A stretch of DNA of 64,000 nucleotides, taken from assembly GCA_026874595.1 (NCBI GenBank), contig JAPPUL010000068.1:2090269-2154268 (forward strand). Direction: 5' to 3'. A program made the position numbers and the translations under genes. Of this stretch, positions 36,540-45,529 are shown piece after piece. The notes beneath the pieces are model-generated. The model made no database searches, was not told the DNA's origin, and saw nothing but the letters and a program-made list of their open reading frames with translations. Source of the stretch: Sipunculus nudus (Eukaryota > Annelida > Sipuncula > Golfingiida > Sipunculidae). Position 1 is the first letter of the stretch. Every line of letters begins with the position of its first letter.

Positions 36540-38123
36540 ATGGTTCATAAAAAAAAAGAACAAGAGCGTGCAGCTCTGCATGCTACAATTTGGGAAGTTC
36601 TCAATAAGTTACGTGGCACTCTTGATGGGTGGGACTCTAAGGAATACGTACTTGGCATATTGTTTTACCGTTTTATTTCAGAAAACCTAAGTTCTTATGT
36701 TAATGAAAAGCAAAAGGAAGCGGGAGAGCAAAACTTCAATTATGCATCTTTAAATGATAATGTCGCCAAACAGGCGTGTGAGACCATCTTAGACGAAAAA
36801 GGCTTCTTCATTTATCCGAGTGAGCTTTTTGAGAATGTAAAAAGACAAGCTCCAAACGACTCGAACCTAAATGAAACTCTTGAAAAGGTTTTTAAAAATA
36901 TAGAAAGCTCAGCCCAAGACACAGACAATGCAAAGAATATGAAAGGTTTATTTGATGATATAGATGTAAATAGTAATAAATTGGGAGCAAGCGTTATAAA
37001 ACGTAATGAGAAACTGGCAAATCTTTTAAACGCTATTGGAGATTTAAAACTCGGAAGCTATGCCAACAACTCAATTGATCTTTTTGGTGATGCTTATGAA
37101 TATTTGATAGGAATGTATGCAGCTTATGCCGGGAAGAAAGGAGGTGAGTTCTTTACACCGCAGGAGGTTTCGCAACTGCTTGCACAAATTACGGTTGTTG
37201 GGAAGAAAGAGGTGAATAAGGTATACGATCCTGCTTGTGGTTCGGGTTCACTTTTACTTAAGTTTGCCAAGGTTTTGGGGAAAGAAAATGTACGGAAAGG
37301 TTTTTTTGGACAAGAGAGTAATATTACAACATATAACCTTTGCCGAATTAATATGTTTTTACATGATATCAATTACGATCAGTTTGACATAGCACATGGC
37401 AATACGTTAACCGATCCAAAACATTGGGATGACGAACCTTTTGAAGCAATAGTATCAAATCCTCCTTATTCGATAGCATGGGAAGGGAAGAGTAATCCAC
37501 TTCTTATAAATGACGAGCGGTTTACGCCTGCTGGAGTACTTGCTCCGAAATCAAAGGCAGATTTAGCTTTTGTGATGCATTGTCTTTCGTGGCTTGCAAC
37601 GAGCGGGACAGCTGTTATTGTTATATATCCAGGCGTGTTGAGTCGTAGTGGAGTGGAACAAAAGATTAGGAAGTATTTGGTAGATAATAACTATATAGAT
37701 GCAGTTATACAATTGCCAGCTGATTTATTTTTTGGTACGCCGATAGCAACATGTATATTGGTGCTAAAAAAGAATAAAGTAGATAGTCGAGTATTGTTCA
37801 TTGACGCAACAAATGAATTTGTTCGGAGAGATGCAAAGAATAAGTTAAGTGAAAGTAACGCTAAAAAGATTTTGGAATGTTATACAAAGAGAGCTGATAT
37901 AAAGTATTTTTCTAGTGTTGTGAATCATGAAGAGCTAAAGGAAAAGGATTATGATCTTGGTATAAGAAGGTATGTCGAACTTGAGGACAAACGAGAGAAG
38001 ATAGACATTAAAGAGTTGAACGCTTCGATTAAGAGTTGTGTAGAGCGGCAAAATAAGCTTCGTCGTGAAATAGATGCGATAGTGGCGGAATTAGAGGGGG
38101 GGGGGGGGGGGGGGAATGAGTAA
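36540..38123 (+). CDS. hsdM: Type I restriction-modification methyltransferase subunit HsdM (system 1)
   Basis: HsdM methylates adenine within the target chosen by HsdS. The 527-residue product from ATG 36540 has an N-terminal helical domain (TIWEVLNKLRGTLDGWD), motif I DPACGSGSLLLKF near residue 230, and motif IV SNPPYS near 310. It ends in a run of six glycines encoded by a 19-G tract, followed by Asn-Glu and stop. The stop overlaps the hsdS start by 8 bases. The tract makes this end of the gene length-variable; with one G fewer the frame would run directly into hsdS. Confidence 0.95.
   Translation: MVHKKKEQERAALHATIWEVLNKLRGTLDGWDSKEYVLGILFYRFISENLSSYVNEKQKEAGEQNFNYASLNDNVAKQACETILDEKGFFIYPSELFENVKRQAPNDSNLNETLEKVFKNIESSAQDTDNAKNMKGLFDDIDVNSNKLGASVIKRNEKLANLLNAIGDLKLGSYANNSIDLFGDAYEYLIGMYAAYAGKKGGEFFTPQEVSQLLAQITVVGKKEVNKVYDPACGSGSLLLKFAKVLGKENVRKGFFGQESNITTYNLCRINMFLHDINYDQFDIAHGNTLTDPKHWDDEPFEAIVSNPPYSIAWEGKSNPLLINDERFTPAGVLAPKSKADLAFVMHCLSWLATSGTAVIVIYPGVLSRSGVEQKIRKYLVDNNYIDAVIQLPADLFFGTPIATCILVLKKNKVDSRVLFIDATNEFVRRDAKNKLSESNAKKILECYTKRADIKYFSSVVNHEELKEKDYDLGIRRYVELEDKREKIDIKELNASIKSCVERQNKLRREIDAIVAELEGGGGGGNE
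38096..38114 (+). repeat. homopolymeric G(19) tract at the hsdM/hsdS junction
   Basis: Nineteen uninterrupted G residues end two bases before the hsdS ATG (38116). In this AT-rich genome such a run is extreme. It encodes the C-terminal glycines of HsdM and occupies the place of the hsdS ribosome binding site. Confidence 0.97.
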
Positions 38124-39279
38124 GATAGACGATTTACTAAAGAAGCATTGCCCGAGCGGGGTTGAAACGCTAGAATTAAAGGATGTTTGTACATTTCGGC
38201 GGGGGAAATCTATTACTAAACAAGACATTGTTGCAGGCGATATTCCTGTTATTGCTGGAGGAAAAACTCCAGCATACTATCATAATTGTCCAAACCGAGA
38301 GGGCGAAACTGTAGCTGTGGCAGGTTCTGGGTCTGCTGGTTTTGTAAGTTACTGGAACGTTCCTGTATTTCTTTCTGATTCTTTTTCTGTATCGCCTAAA
38401 GTTGTTAATTTACTACCTAAATACGTTTTTTATTTTCTTAAAAACTTACAGCATGTACTTTATGAAATGAAAAGCGGAGGAGGAGTTCCCCATGTTTATG
38501 CTCGCGACCTTGAAAAACTAAAAATCCCTATTCCGCCTCTTAAGATACAGGAGGAGATTGTACGGATATTAGATAATTTTACAGAGCTTGAGACAGAGCT
38601 TGAGACGGAGCTTGAGGCTCGTAAAAAACAATATGAATATTATAGAAACACACTTTTGTCGTTTTCAGAAAACGTGGAAAGCCCGAGTGAGGTGGAGTTT
38701 AAAGAACTCCAAGAACTATTTGTTATGAAAAACGGTTATACTCCATCAAAGTCAAACCAAGCTTTTTGGACTGGAGGAACAGTCCCGTGGTTCCGAGTGG
38801 ACGATATTCGTAAGAACGGTAGAATTCTCAATAAACCGTTGCAGCATATTACCGTAGACGCTGTAAAAGGTGGACGACTATTTCCTGCCAATTCGCTCAT
38901 TGTTGCAACGTCGGCTACTATAGGGGAACACGCACTCATTACTGTCCCGTACCTGTCAAATCAAAGGTTCATTTCGCTTGCACTGAAAACAGAATATACT
39001 GAATTGCTAGATATGAAGTTTCTTTTCTACTATTGTTTTGAGCTCGCTGAGTGGTGTCGTAATAATACAACTAAATCAAGCTTCGCTTCGGTGGATATGA
39101 AAGGCTTCAAAAAATTTCGTATCCCTATTCCCTCAATGGATGAGCAAAATCGCATTGTTGCTATTCTTGATAAATTTGATATGCTCGTAAATGATATTTC
39201 ACAGGGCTTACCTGCTGAGATAGACATGCGTAAAAAACAATATGAACACTACAGAAACAAATTGTTAACATTCAAGTAA
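38116..39279 (+). CDS. hsdS: Type I restriction-modification specificity subunit HsdS (system 1)
   Basis: The 387-residue protein has two target-recognition domains: residues about 15-150 ending in IPIPPLKIQEEIVRILDNF and residues about 200-350 ending in IPIPSMDEQNRIVAILDKF. Each is followed by a conserved helix, ending in RKKQYEYYRNTLLSF and RKKQYEHYRNKLLTF. The first linker contains three TELE units encoded by tandem 12-mers, at the place where EcoR124-type enzymes carry TAEL repeats that set the spacer length in the target. Expression probably depends on the preceding G tract. Confidence 0.94.
   Translation: MSKIDDLLKKHCPSGVETLELKDVCTFRRGKSITKQDIVAGDIPVIAGGKTPAYYHNCPNREGETVAVAGSGSAGFVSYWNVPVFLSDSFSVSPKVVNLLPKYVFYFLKNLQHVLYEMKSGGGVPHVYARDLEKLKIPIPPLKIQEEIVRILDNFTELETELETELEARKKQYEYYRNTLLSFSENVESPSEVEFKELQELFVMKNGYTPSKSNQAFWTGGTVPWFRVDDIRKNGRILNKPLQHITVDAVKGGRLFPANSLIVATSATIGEHALITVPYLSNQRFISLALKTEYTELLDMKFLFYYCFELAEWCRNNTTKSSFASVDMKGFKKFRIPIPSMDEQNRIVAILDKFDMLVNDISQGLPAEIDMRKKQYEHYRNKLLTFK
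38581..38616 (+). repeat. three 12-nt units encoding TELE in hsdS
   Basis: ACAGAGCTTGAG occurs twice in perfect tandem (38581-38604), followed by ACGGAGCTTGAG (38605-38616). All are in frame. The unit count would alter the length of the helical spacer between the two DNA-recognition domains. Confidence 0.95.
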
Positions 39280-39416
39280 TTACTTGACATGTAGATAAAA
39301 AAGCAGTATATATAGTTTAGTTTTTGGAGAGGGGTTTATTTATTATAGATACAAAAGGTTTCCGAGTTACTGCGGCAAATACTGCTATAGAACTAGTTAG
39401 AAAAAGGAGTATTAGT

Positions 39417-40070
39417 ATGAATTTGTTTGATAATTTAGCTAAGGTTATGTCGGTATACGAAAATGAGATTGAGAAGTGTAAAGGTATAAAAATAAAATAT
39501 GAGGGTGATAAGGATTTAAATCTAATAGCTCGATGGCGAGATAAGCGAAGGAACTTAAGGTATTTAAGAAGCAGGTTTCGTGTTTCGACTCTTATGAAAG
39601 GATCGTATCTAAGCAAATTAAAACGGGTGGCTGATGTAGATACTAGGTTTCAAAAGGTTTATGGGTTATTAGACAACGCAAGTAGTTCTGATAAAAAGGT
39701 TTTTAACAGGTTACTTAAAGATTTGACAAAGACAGTAAATGCTTTGTTGAAATTGCTAGCAAAAAAGAAAGTTTTTGGATCTCAAAAAGAGTTAGTTGAC
39801 GACGAAAGTTTGGGTCTTAAAGAACGTTTCGATAAGATAATAACAGCTTTAAATCGGACATTTGTTGTAACGTTATATGAGTCAGGTCCTGAACTTGAAT
39901 ATTGTGAAGCCACAGTTGAGATTGAAAAGTTAGGTTTAAATCGAGCTCCTTCGGAGGAAATAGAGAAACCGCTATTAACTCGACTAGACAAACATTTGTT
40001 AGCAGATAAATTTTTAGAACGGTTAGAGGGAGTATTATGGCGAGATAAGTTGGTAGATTTGTTAGTTTAA
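39417..40070 (+). CDS. unknown protein inside the Type I operon
   Basis: From ATG 39417, with AGGAG 7 bases upstream, the product has 217 residues. A longer frame from 39324 lacks a ribosome binding site. The protein is highly charged and probably mostly helical (KRRNLRYLRSRFRVSTLMK, LKDLTKTVNALLKLLAKKK), without signal peptide or membrane segment. I do not recognise it. It sits between hsdS and hsdR on the same strand and is followed by a strong terminator. It could modulate the restriction system or be an independent defence or addiction gene; neither is shown. Confidence 0.6.
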   Translation: MNLFDNLAKVMSVYENEIEKCKGIKIKYEGDKDLNLIARWRDKRRNLRYLRSRFRVSTLMKGSYLSKLKRVADVDTRFQKVYGLLDNASSSDKKVFNRLLKDLTKTVNALLKLLAKKKVFGSQKELVDDESLGLKERFDKIITALNRTFVVTLYESGPELEYCEATVEIEKLGLNRAPSEEIEKPLLTRLDKHLLADKFLERLEGVLWRDKLVDLLV

Positions 40071-40080
40071 AAATAACTGT

Positions 40081-40120
40081 GATAAGCTCTTTTAATGTTT
40101 GCGATAAGAGCTTATCTTTT
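40081..40120 (+). terminator. intrinsic terminator between the unknown gene and hsdR
   Basis: GATAAGCTCTT (40081-40091) pairs with AAGAGCTTATC (40106-40116) over a 14-base loop, followed by TTTT. It separates hsdM-hsdS-unknown from hsdR, which suggests hsdR has its own promoter. Confidence 0.75.
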
Positions 40121-40314
40121 AAGACGGAGTGTATTATTAAGACAGAGTGTATTATGCATAGTTTATATATAATACAATCTTGGATTTGTTAGATATTAGT
40201 TAGATACTAGTATAGAAGAAAGATAATAAAAGAAAGATACGTTTGTTTATTAATAAGCGTCGTAACACATTAAAAGTTTTGTTGTATGAAGTTGTATGAA
40301 AAGGAGGCTTTTTA

Positions 40315-43300
40315 ATGTATAATACAATTGCAGAAAATCCAAATAGCACTGTCGTTGCCAATTATACACCTGTTTTAAAGAATTCAAAAGCTTATCAATC
40401 AGAATCAGCACTTGAACAAGAGTTTATTCATCTTTTAAAGCGAAACGGCTATAAATATCTAAATATCACCAACAATGATGCACTTATTCAAAATCTAAAA
40501 ACACAAATCTCAGACCTTAATAAGATAACCTTTTCAAACCTAGAATGGGAACAATTTTTCAAGCAATACCTGGCCAACACAAACGAAGGGATAAAGGAAA
40601 AAACATATAAAGTTCAAGAAGACTATATTTACAACCTGCGCCGTGATGACGGCACAACCAAAAACGTCCGCATAATTGACAAGGATAATATTCACAATAA
40701 TATACTACAGGTTATAAACCAATATGAAACTTTAGGTAATTATAAAAACCGCTATGATGTTACTATTCTGGTAAATGGCTTACCCTTAGTGCATGTTGAA
40801 TTAAAACGGCGTGGCGTTTCAATTCGTGAAGCCTTTAATCAAATTGAACGCTATCAGAAAGAGAGCTTTTGGGCAGACAGCGGGCTTTTTGAATATACAC
40901 AGTTGTTTATCATTTCTAACGGCACGCATACAAAATATTATTCGAACACAACTCGTAACGCATACCTAAAAGAACAAGGTGTGCGTTCTTCTGGCAAAAA
41001 AACAAGTAATAGCTTTAAATTTACTTCGTGGTGGACGGACGCTGGTAATAAGCGTATTTCAGATCTTGTAGATTTTACAAACACCTTCTTTTCAAAGCAT
41101 TCACTACTTGCGATTTTAACAAAGTATTGTGTTTTCACTTCTGATGATTCGCTTCTCGTTATGCGTCCTTACCAAATTGCAGCCTCAGAAGCTATCTTAA
41201 ACAAAATTGCAATGGCAACAAACCATAAACAACTTGGCACGCTTGATGCTGGTGGTTATATTTGGCATACAACAGGAAGTGGTAAAACGCTTACGAGTTT
41301 TAAAACAGCACAGCTTGCAAGTAAACTTGATGGGATGGATAAGGTTCTTTTTGTCGTTGATAGAAAAGACCTCGACTATCAAACCATGAAAGAATATGAC
41401 AAATTTAAAAAAGGTTGTGCAAATTCAAACATAAGTACAAATATTTTAACGAAGCAGCTTGCTAACCCAAAGGCAAAGATTATTATTACAACCATTCAGA
41501 AGCTGGCAAAATTCATCTCTAGACCTTCCAATAAAGGGCATAGTGTTTTTGATAGGCATATTGTCTTAATTTTTGATGAATGCCACCGCTCTCAATTTGG
41601 GCAGATGCATAATGCCATTACAAAGGCGTTTAAGAATTATCACATTTTTGGATTTACAGGTACGCCAATCTTTGCAACAAATTCCTCTTCAAGCGCTAAT
41701 GCTGTTCTCAAAACTACAGAGCAAGCCTTTGGACAAAAGCTCCATGCTTATACAATTGTTGATGCTATAAATGATGAGAATGTTCTGCCGTTCAGAATGG
41801 ACTTTATAAACACCCTAAAAGAAAAAGAACATATTAAAGATAAAAAAGTTCGTGCGATTGATATGGAAGCGGCGGCAAACTCTCCGAAACGTATTACACA
41901 TGTTACAGACTATATCCTGGAACACTTTGACCAAAAAACAAAACGCAAGGAAGGATTTTACTCTTTTAACAAATTGACAAATATTAAAGACCTTGTTAAG
42001 GACAAAGAGCGTGATGCAAATAAAAGAATAAAGGAAACTAGAAACCAAGTTTCTCTTCGAGGGTTCAATTCTATTTTTGCTGTTAGTTCTATTGAAGTTG
42101 CTAAGAAATACTATGCTGAATTTAAATCCCGAAAATCTAACTTGAAAATTACTACTATTTACAGCTTTAGTCCCACTGAAGAAGAAATTGAGGACGGCCT
42201 TCTCCCAGACGAACACTTTGATACAGATGCTTTGGATAAACCATCTCGGGACTTCTTAGAAATGGTAATAGACGACTATAACAACCATTTTGACACAAAC
42301 TACGATACAAGTGCAGATAAGTTTGAGAATTACTATAAAGACCTTTCTCAGCGTATGAAAAACCGGGAGATTGATTTACTCATTGTCGTTAATATGTTCT
42401 TAACAGGATTTGATGCCACAACCTTAAATACTTTATGGGTTGATAAAAATCTTCGCCACCACGGTTTGCTTCAAGCATTCTCTCGCACAAACCGTATTCT
42501 AAATTCCGTTAAAACCTTTGGTAACATTATTTGCTTTCGTAACCTAGAACAAGCGACAAACGAGGCTCTTGCCATTTTTGGGAATAAAGAAGCGGAGGGA
42601 ATTGTTCTTTTAAAATCTTATAACGATTACTATAACGGCTGGGATGCGGACAAGGGTGAACACCAACAAGGTTATCGCGAATTGATTGCAGAGTTACAAG
42701 AACGTTTTCCATTGCCTATATTTATTGAGAGTGAGCAAGCCGAAAAGAGTTTTATTCGATTATGGGGAGCAATCTTACGTATTCGCAATATCCTCTCCTC
42801 TTTTGATGAGTTTGCCGGAAATGAGATTTTATCAGAGCGTGAGCTTCAGGATTATCAAAGCGCATATCTTGACCTCTATGACAAACTTTGCAAAAACAAA
42901 GATGGCGATAAAGAAAATGTAAATGACGATATTGAATTTGAAATCGAACTCATCAAGCAAGTTACAATCAATATCGATTATATTCTACAGCTTGTCATCA
43001 AATATCATCATTCATCCATGAAAGACAAAGAAATCCTAACAATAATCGATAAAGCGATGAACTCAAGTATTACACTTCGTAGTAAGAAGGAATTGATTAA
43101 AAACTTTATTAATTCTTTGAATGTTTATAGTGATGTTGATAGCGATTGGCGTGCCTTTGTAGATAAAAGCAAAGATGAAGAACTTGAAAAGATTATTCAA
43201 AAAGAAAATCTTAATCCTGAAAAAACACGGAAATTTATCACTAACGCTTTCCGTGATGGTGAGTTGAAATCAATAGGAACCAGTTTTGCCAATATCCTAC

Positions 43301-43401
43301 CTCCCTTACCTATTTTTGATAAAAACAATACTCGTCTCAAGACAAAATCACGGGTTCTTGATAAACTAAATATTTTCTTTGGGAAATATTCGGAAGGGTA
43401 A
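40315..43401 (+). CDS. hsdR: Type I restriction enzyme endonuclease/translocase subunit HsdR (system 1)
   Basis: HsdR translocates and cuts unmodified DNA. In the 1028-residue protein, the N-terminal nuclease domain shows LVHVELKRRG (E-x-K of the PD-ExK site). The motor domains show WHTTGSGKTLTS (Walker A), IFDECHRSQFG (DEAH-type motif II) and GFTGTPIF (motif III). VNMFLTGFDATTLNTLWVDK and AFSRTNRI are motifs V and VI. AAGGAGG precedes ATG 40315. Short tandem duplications (GTTGTATGAA twice at 40281-40300) lie in the upstream region. Confidence 0.95.
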   Translation: MYNTIAENPNSTVVANYTPVLKNSKAYQSESALEQEFIHLLKRNGYKYLNITNNDALIQNLKTQISDLNKITFSNLEWEQFFKQYLANTNEGIKEKTYKVQEDYIYNLRRDDGTTKNVRIIDKDNIHNNILQVINQYETLGNYKNRYDVTILVNGLPLVHVELKRRGVSIREAFNQIERYQKESFWADSGLFEYTQLFIISNGTHTKYYSNTTRNAYLKEQGVRSSGKKTSNSFKFTSWWTDAGNKRISDLVDFTNTFFSKHSLLAILTKYCVFTSDDSLLVMRPYQIAASEAILNKIAMATNHKQLGTLDAGGYIWHTTGSGKTLTSFKTAQLASKLDGMDKVLFVVDRKDLDYQTMKEYDKFKKGCANSNISTNILTKQLANPKAKIIITTIQKLAKFISRPSNKGHSVFDRHIVLIFDECHRSQFGQMHNAITKAFKNYHIFGFTGTPIFATNSSSSANAVLKTTEQAFGQKLHAYTIVDAINDENVLPFRMDFINTLKEKEHIKDKKVRAIDMEAAANSPKRITHVTDYILEHFDQKTKRKEGFYSFNKLTNIKDLVKDKERDANKRIKETRNQVSLRGFNSIFAVSSIEVAKKYYAEFKSRKSNLKITTIYSFSPTEEEIEDGLLPDEHFDTDALDKPSRDFLEMVIDDYNNHFDTNYDTSADKFENYYKDLSQRMKNREIDLLIVVNMFLTGFDATTLNTLWVDKNLRHHGLLQAFSRTNRILNSVKTFGNIICFRNLEQATNEALAIFGNKEAEGIVLLKSYNDYYNGWDADKGEHQQGYRELIAELQERFPLPIFIESEQAEKSFIRLWGAILRIRNILSSFDEFAGNEILSERELQDYQSAYLDLYDKLCKNKDGDKENVNDDIEFEIELIKQVTINIDYILQLVIKYHHSSMKDKEILTIIDKAMNSSITLRSKKELIKNFINSLNVYSDVDSDWRAFVDKSKDEELEKIIQKENLNPEKTRKFITNAFRDGELKSIGTSFANILPPLPIFDKNNTRLKTKSRVLDKLNIFFGKYSEG

Positions 43402-43470
43402 AATATCTTAATATTTTGCAAGGTAATATTTTGAGCTGTTGAATCCTTTTCTATATGATCTGCATTCATC

Positions 43471-43506
43471 CTCACCTTCCCTCTCACCTTCCCTCTCACC
43501 TTCCCT
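43471..43506. repeat. 12-nt tandem repeat, three copies
   Basis: CTCACCTTCCCT is repeated three times without change, about 70 bases after the hsdR stop. It is non-coding on both strands as far as can be told. Its role is unknown. Confidence 0.9.
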
Positions 43507-43559
43507 TCTACTAAACCAAAATACTAAAACAAAATAGAGAATTTTTATCTGCACTTTTT

Positions 43560-43649
43560 TTACTTTTTGTTCACAATTTTGTCTTTTTTAAACACTAAGT
43601 CTAGTATTATTAATATACCAACAATACAAAATGCTGCTAACATAACCAA
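43560..43649 (-). CDS. possible single-helix membrane micropeptide
   Basis: A minus-strand frame of up to 29 codons (TTG 43649; ATG at 43643) encodes one hydrophobic helix, VMLAAFCIVGILIILDLVF, followed by a short Lys-rich tail. It lies between hsdR and the Type II methyltransferase. No clear ribosome binding site is visible and the size allows chance occurrence. It may also be the remnant of a longer protein. Confidence 0.2.
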   Translation of the reverse strand: MVMLAAFCIVGILIILDLVFKKDKIVNKK

Positions 43650-43688
43650 AAGCTTGGATATTTCTATTAATGAATTTATAAATTAATT

Positions 43689-44546
43689 ATGCAAAAACCA
43701 TTTTACAAAAAATTAGATTTTACTTTATACGATGCTGACTCTTTGGTTTTAATGAGACAGTTACCCTCAAATTCTATAGATATGATTTTTGCAGACCCAC
43801 CTTATTTCTTATCAAGCGGTTCGTTTACGTGTCAAAACGGAAAAATGGTAAACGTAAAAAAAGCAGACTGGGACCTTAGTAACGGAACAAAAAGTAATTT
43901 TGAATTCCATCTTTCATGGATTAAAGAATGTCGACGACTTCTAAAACCACATGGAACAATTTGGATTAGTGGAACATATCATTCAATTTATCAATGTGGT
44001 TTTGCTTTGGAATTAGAAAATTTTCATTTTTTAAACGACATTGTATGGTTCAAGCCAAACGCTTCACCAAATTTAAGTTGTCGATTTTTTACCGCTAGCC
44101 ATGAAACTTTACTTTGGGCTAGAAAAGAAAAAAAAGCAAAACACACTTTCAACTATAAAACTATGGTTGAATGGGAGAATAACTATCAGAAAGAGATTAA
44201 ATGTAAACATTGTGGAAAAAGTGAATGTTATGAAATTCTTCACGAGAAAGGAAAGCAGATGCGAAGTGTTTGGGCGATAAATACACCTCAAAGAATTGAA
44301 AAAACGTTCGGGAAACATCCAACACAAAAATCGTTAGAATTATTAAAAAGAATTGTTTTAGCAAGTACAAATAAAGGTGATTTGATTTTAGACCCGTTTA
44401 CGGGAAGTTCTACTACGGGTTTAGCGGCTTATATGTTTGAAAGGAAGTTTATAGGTATTGATAACGAAAAAGAATATCTTGATTTATCAATAAAGAGATT
44501 TGAGCAGTTGAACAAAAATATGCAAACTAAACATAATAAAAAATAA
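43689..44546 (+). CDS. DNA methyltransferase, DpnA-like (likely GATC)
   Basis: The 285-residue protein is a beta-class amino-methyltransferase: motif IV FADPPYFLSSG comes first (near residue 36) and the SAM site DPFTGSSTTGLAA near residue 235. This order and the SWIKECRRLLKPHGTIWISG segment fit DpnA-type enzymes. A Cys-rich insertion (CKHCGKSEC) near 178 may bind zinc. It is 4 bases upstream of a DpnII-family nuclease and should protect the same site. GATC is inferred from that partner; the methylated base is probably adenine. Confidence 0.88.
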   Translation: MQKPFYKKLDFTLYDADSLVLMRQLPSNSIDMIFADPPYFLSSGSFTCQNGKMVNVKKADWDLSNGTKSNFEFHLSWIKECRRLLKPHGTIWISGTYHSIYQCGFALELENFHFLNDIVWFKPNASPNLSCRFFTASHETLLWARKEKKAKHTFNYKTMVEWENNYQKEIKCKHCGKSECYEILHEKGKQMRSVWAINTPQRIEKTFGKHPTQKSLELLKRIVLASTNKGDLILDPFTGSSTTGLAAYMFERKFIGIDNEKEYLDLSIKRFEQLNKNMQTKHNKK

Positions 44547-44550
44547 TACT

Positions 44551-45474
44551 ATGAAAAATTTATCTTTTTACAAAACAGCACTAAACTGTAATACAGAAGA
44601 TCAAGTTTTTGATTTTCTAATGTCAAGTTTGAAACCAAGTAATACAATTTGGTCATACTTTGTTAATTGGGAAAAAGTTTTTACTAATACCAAGCAAATT
44701 GAACTTGCTTTAAATAATTTTAATTATTTGATCGGCAAAGATAATTTTGACAAAGAATTTAATTTTTTATTGAAAGAAAATCCAAGCATTGCAAAAATTA
44801 TCCCGGCTTTAGTGGTGCGAGACGGAAGGAATACTAAAAAATTTAAAATCCTCCTAGATTTCCAAAACAAGAAACTTGTTTATGAGGACTATGATTTTTC
44901 TAAAAAAGATATTTCCAATAAAGATATCGAAAAGTATTTGCATTTTGTAAAAGAAACAGGTTTGAAACATTTGATTTCTAATAAGAAAATCAAAAACTTA
45001 GTAGATTACATGATTGGGGTTGAGGCTGGTCTTGATAGTAATGGAAGGAAAAATCGAGGCGGGCATTCAATGGAAAATATTGTTGAAGTTTTCATCAAAG
45101 ATGTTTGTCAGAAAAACAGTTTTCAATATTTAAAAGAAGCTAATGCTGAAAAAATAAAAAATAAACTCGGCTATGATGTCCCTGTTGATAAATCGTCTCG
45201 TCGTTATGATTTTGTTATTGATAATGGGAAGGAATTATTTATCATTGAAACAAACTTTTACAGCGGTGGTGGTTCAAAGCTAAAATCCACTGCTGGAGAA
45301 TATAGAAACTTATTTGATGTTTTGAATAGAAAATATACTTTTTTTTGGGTAACTGATGGAATGGGTTGGAAAAGAACAACAAAGCCTTTGCGCGAAACTT
45401 TTAATCATAACAATTACCTTTTTAATCTTGCAATGCTCGAAAAAGGAATTCTTAGCTTTCTATTGAATAAGTAA
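44551..45474 (+). CDS. DpnII/MboI-family Type II restriction endonuclease
   Basis: The 307-residue protein shows the family pattern: AKIIPALVVRDGR in the N-terminal half, NRGGHSMENIVE near 168-179, and the catalytic region RRYDFVIDNGKELFIIETN with the following FYSGGGSKLKSTAGEY. The family cuts at GATC when unmethylated. It is the partner of the methyltransferase just upstream; both look intact, so the system could be active. Confidence 0.9.
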   Translation: MKNLSFYKTALNCNTEDQVFDFLMSSLKPSNTIWSYFVNWEKVFTNTKQIELALNNFNYLIGKDNFDKEFNFLLKENPSIAKIIPALVVRDGRNTKKFKILLDFQNKKLVYEDYDFSKKDISNKDIEKYLHFVKETGLKHLISNKKIKNLVDYMIGVEAGLDSNGRKNRGGHSMENIVEVFIKDVCQKNSFQYLKEANAEKIKNKLGYDVPVDKSSRRYDFVIDNGKELFIIETNFYSGGGSKLKSTAGEYRNLFDVLNRKYTFFWVTDGMGWKRTTKPLRETFNHNNYLFNLAMLEKGILSFLLNK

Positions 45475-45529
45475 AATACAAAACACTAAAAATATTTAAA
45501 CAACATTAAAAATACTTTTCGGATTTGCT

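Noticed and set aside
38101-38114. G run as a simple sequencing error in hsdM
   Set aside because: Both flanking genes are intact and in the usual overlap arrangement with 19 G, and long G tracts at such places are known switches. Read-level confirmation is still desirable.
43471-43506. CRISPR array
   Set aside because: The units are 12 bases, directly adjacent and without spacers.
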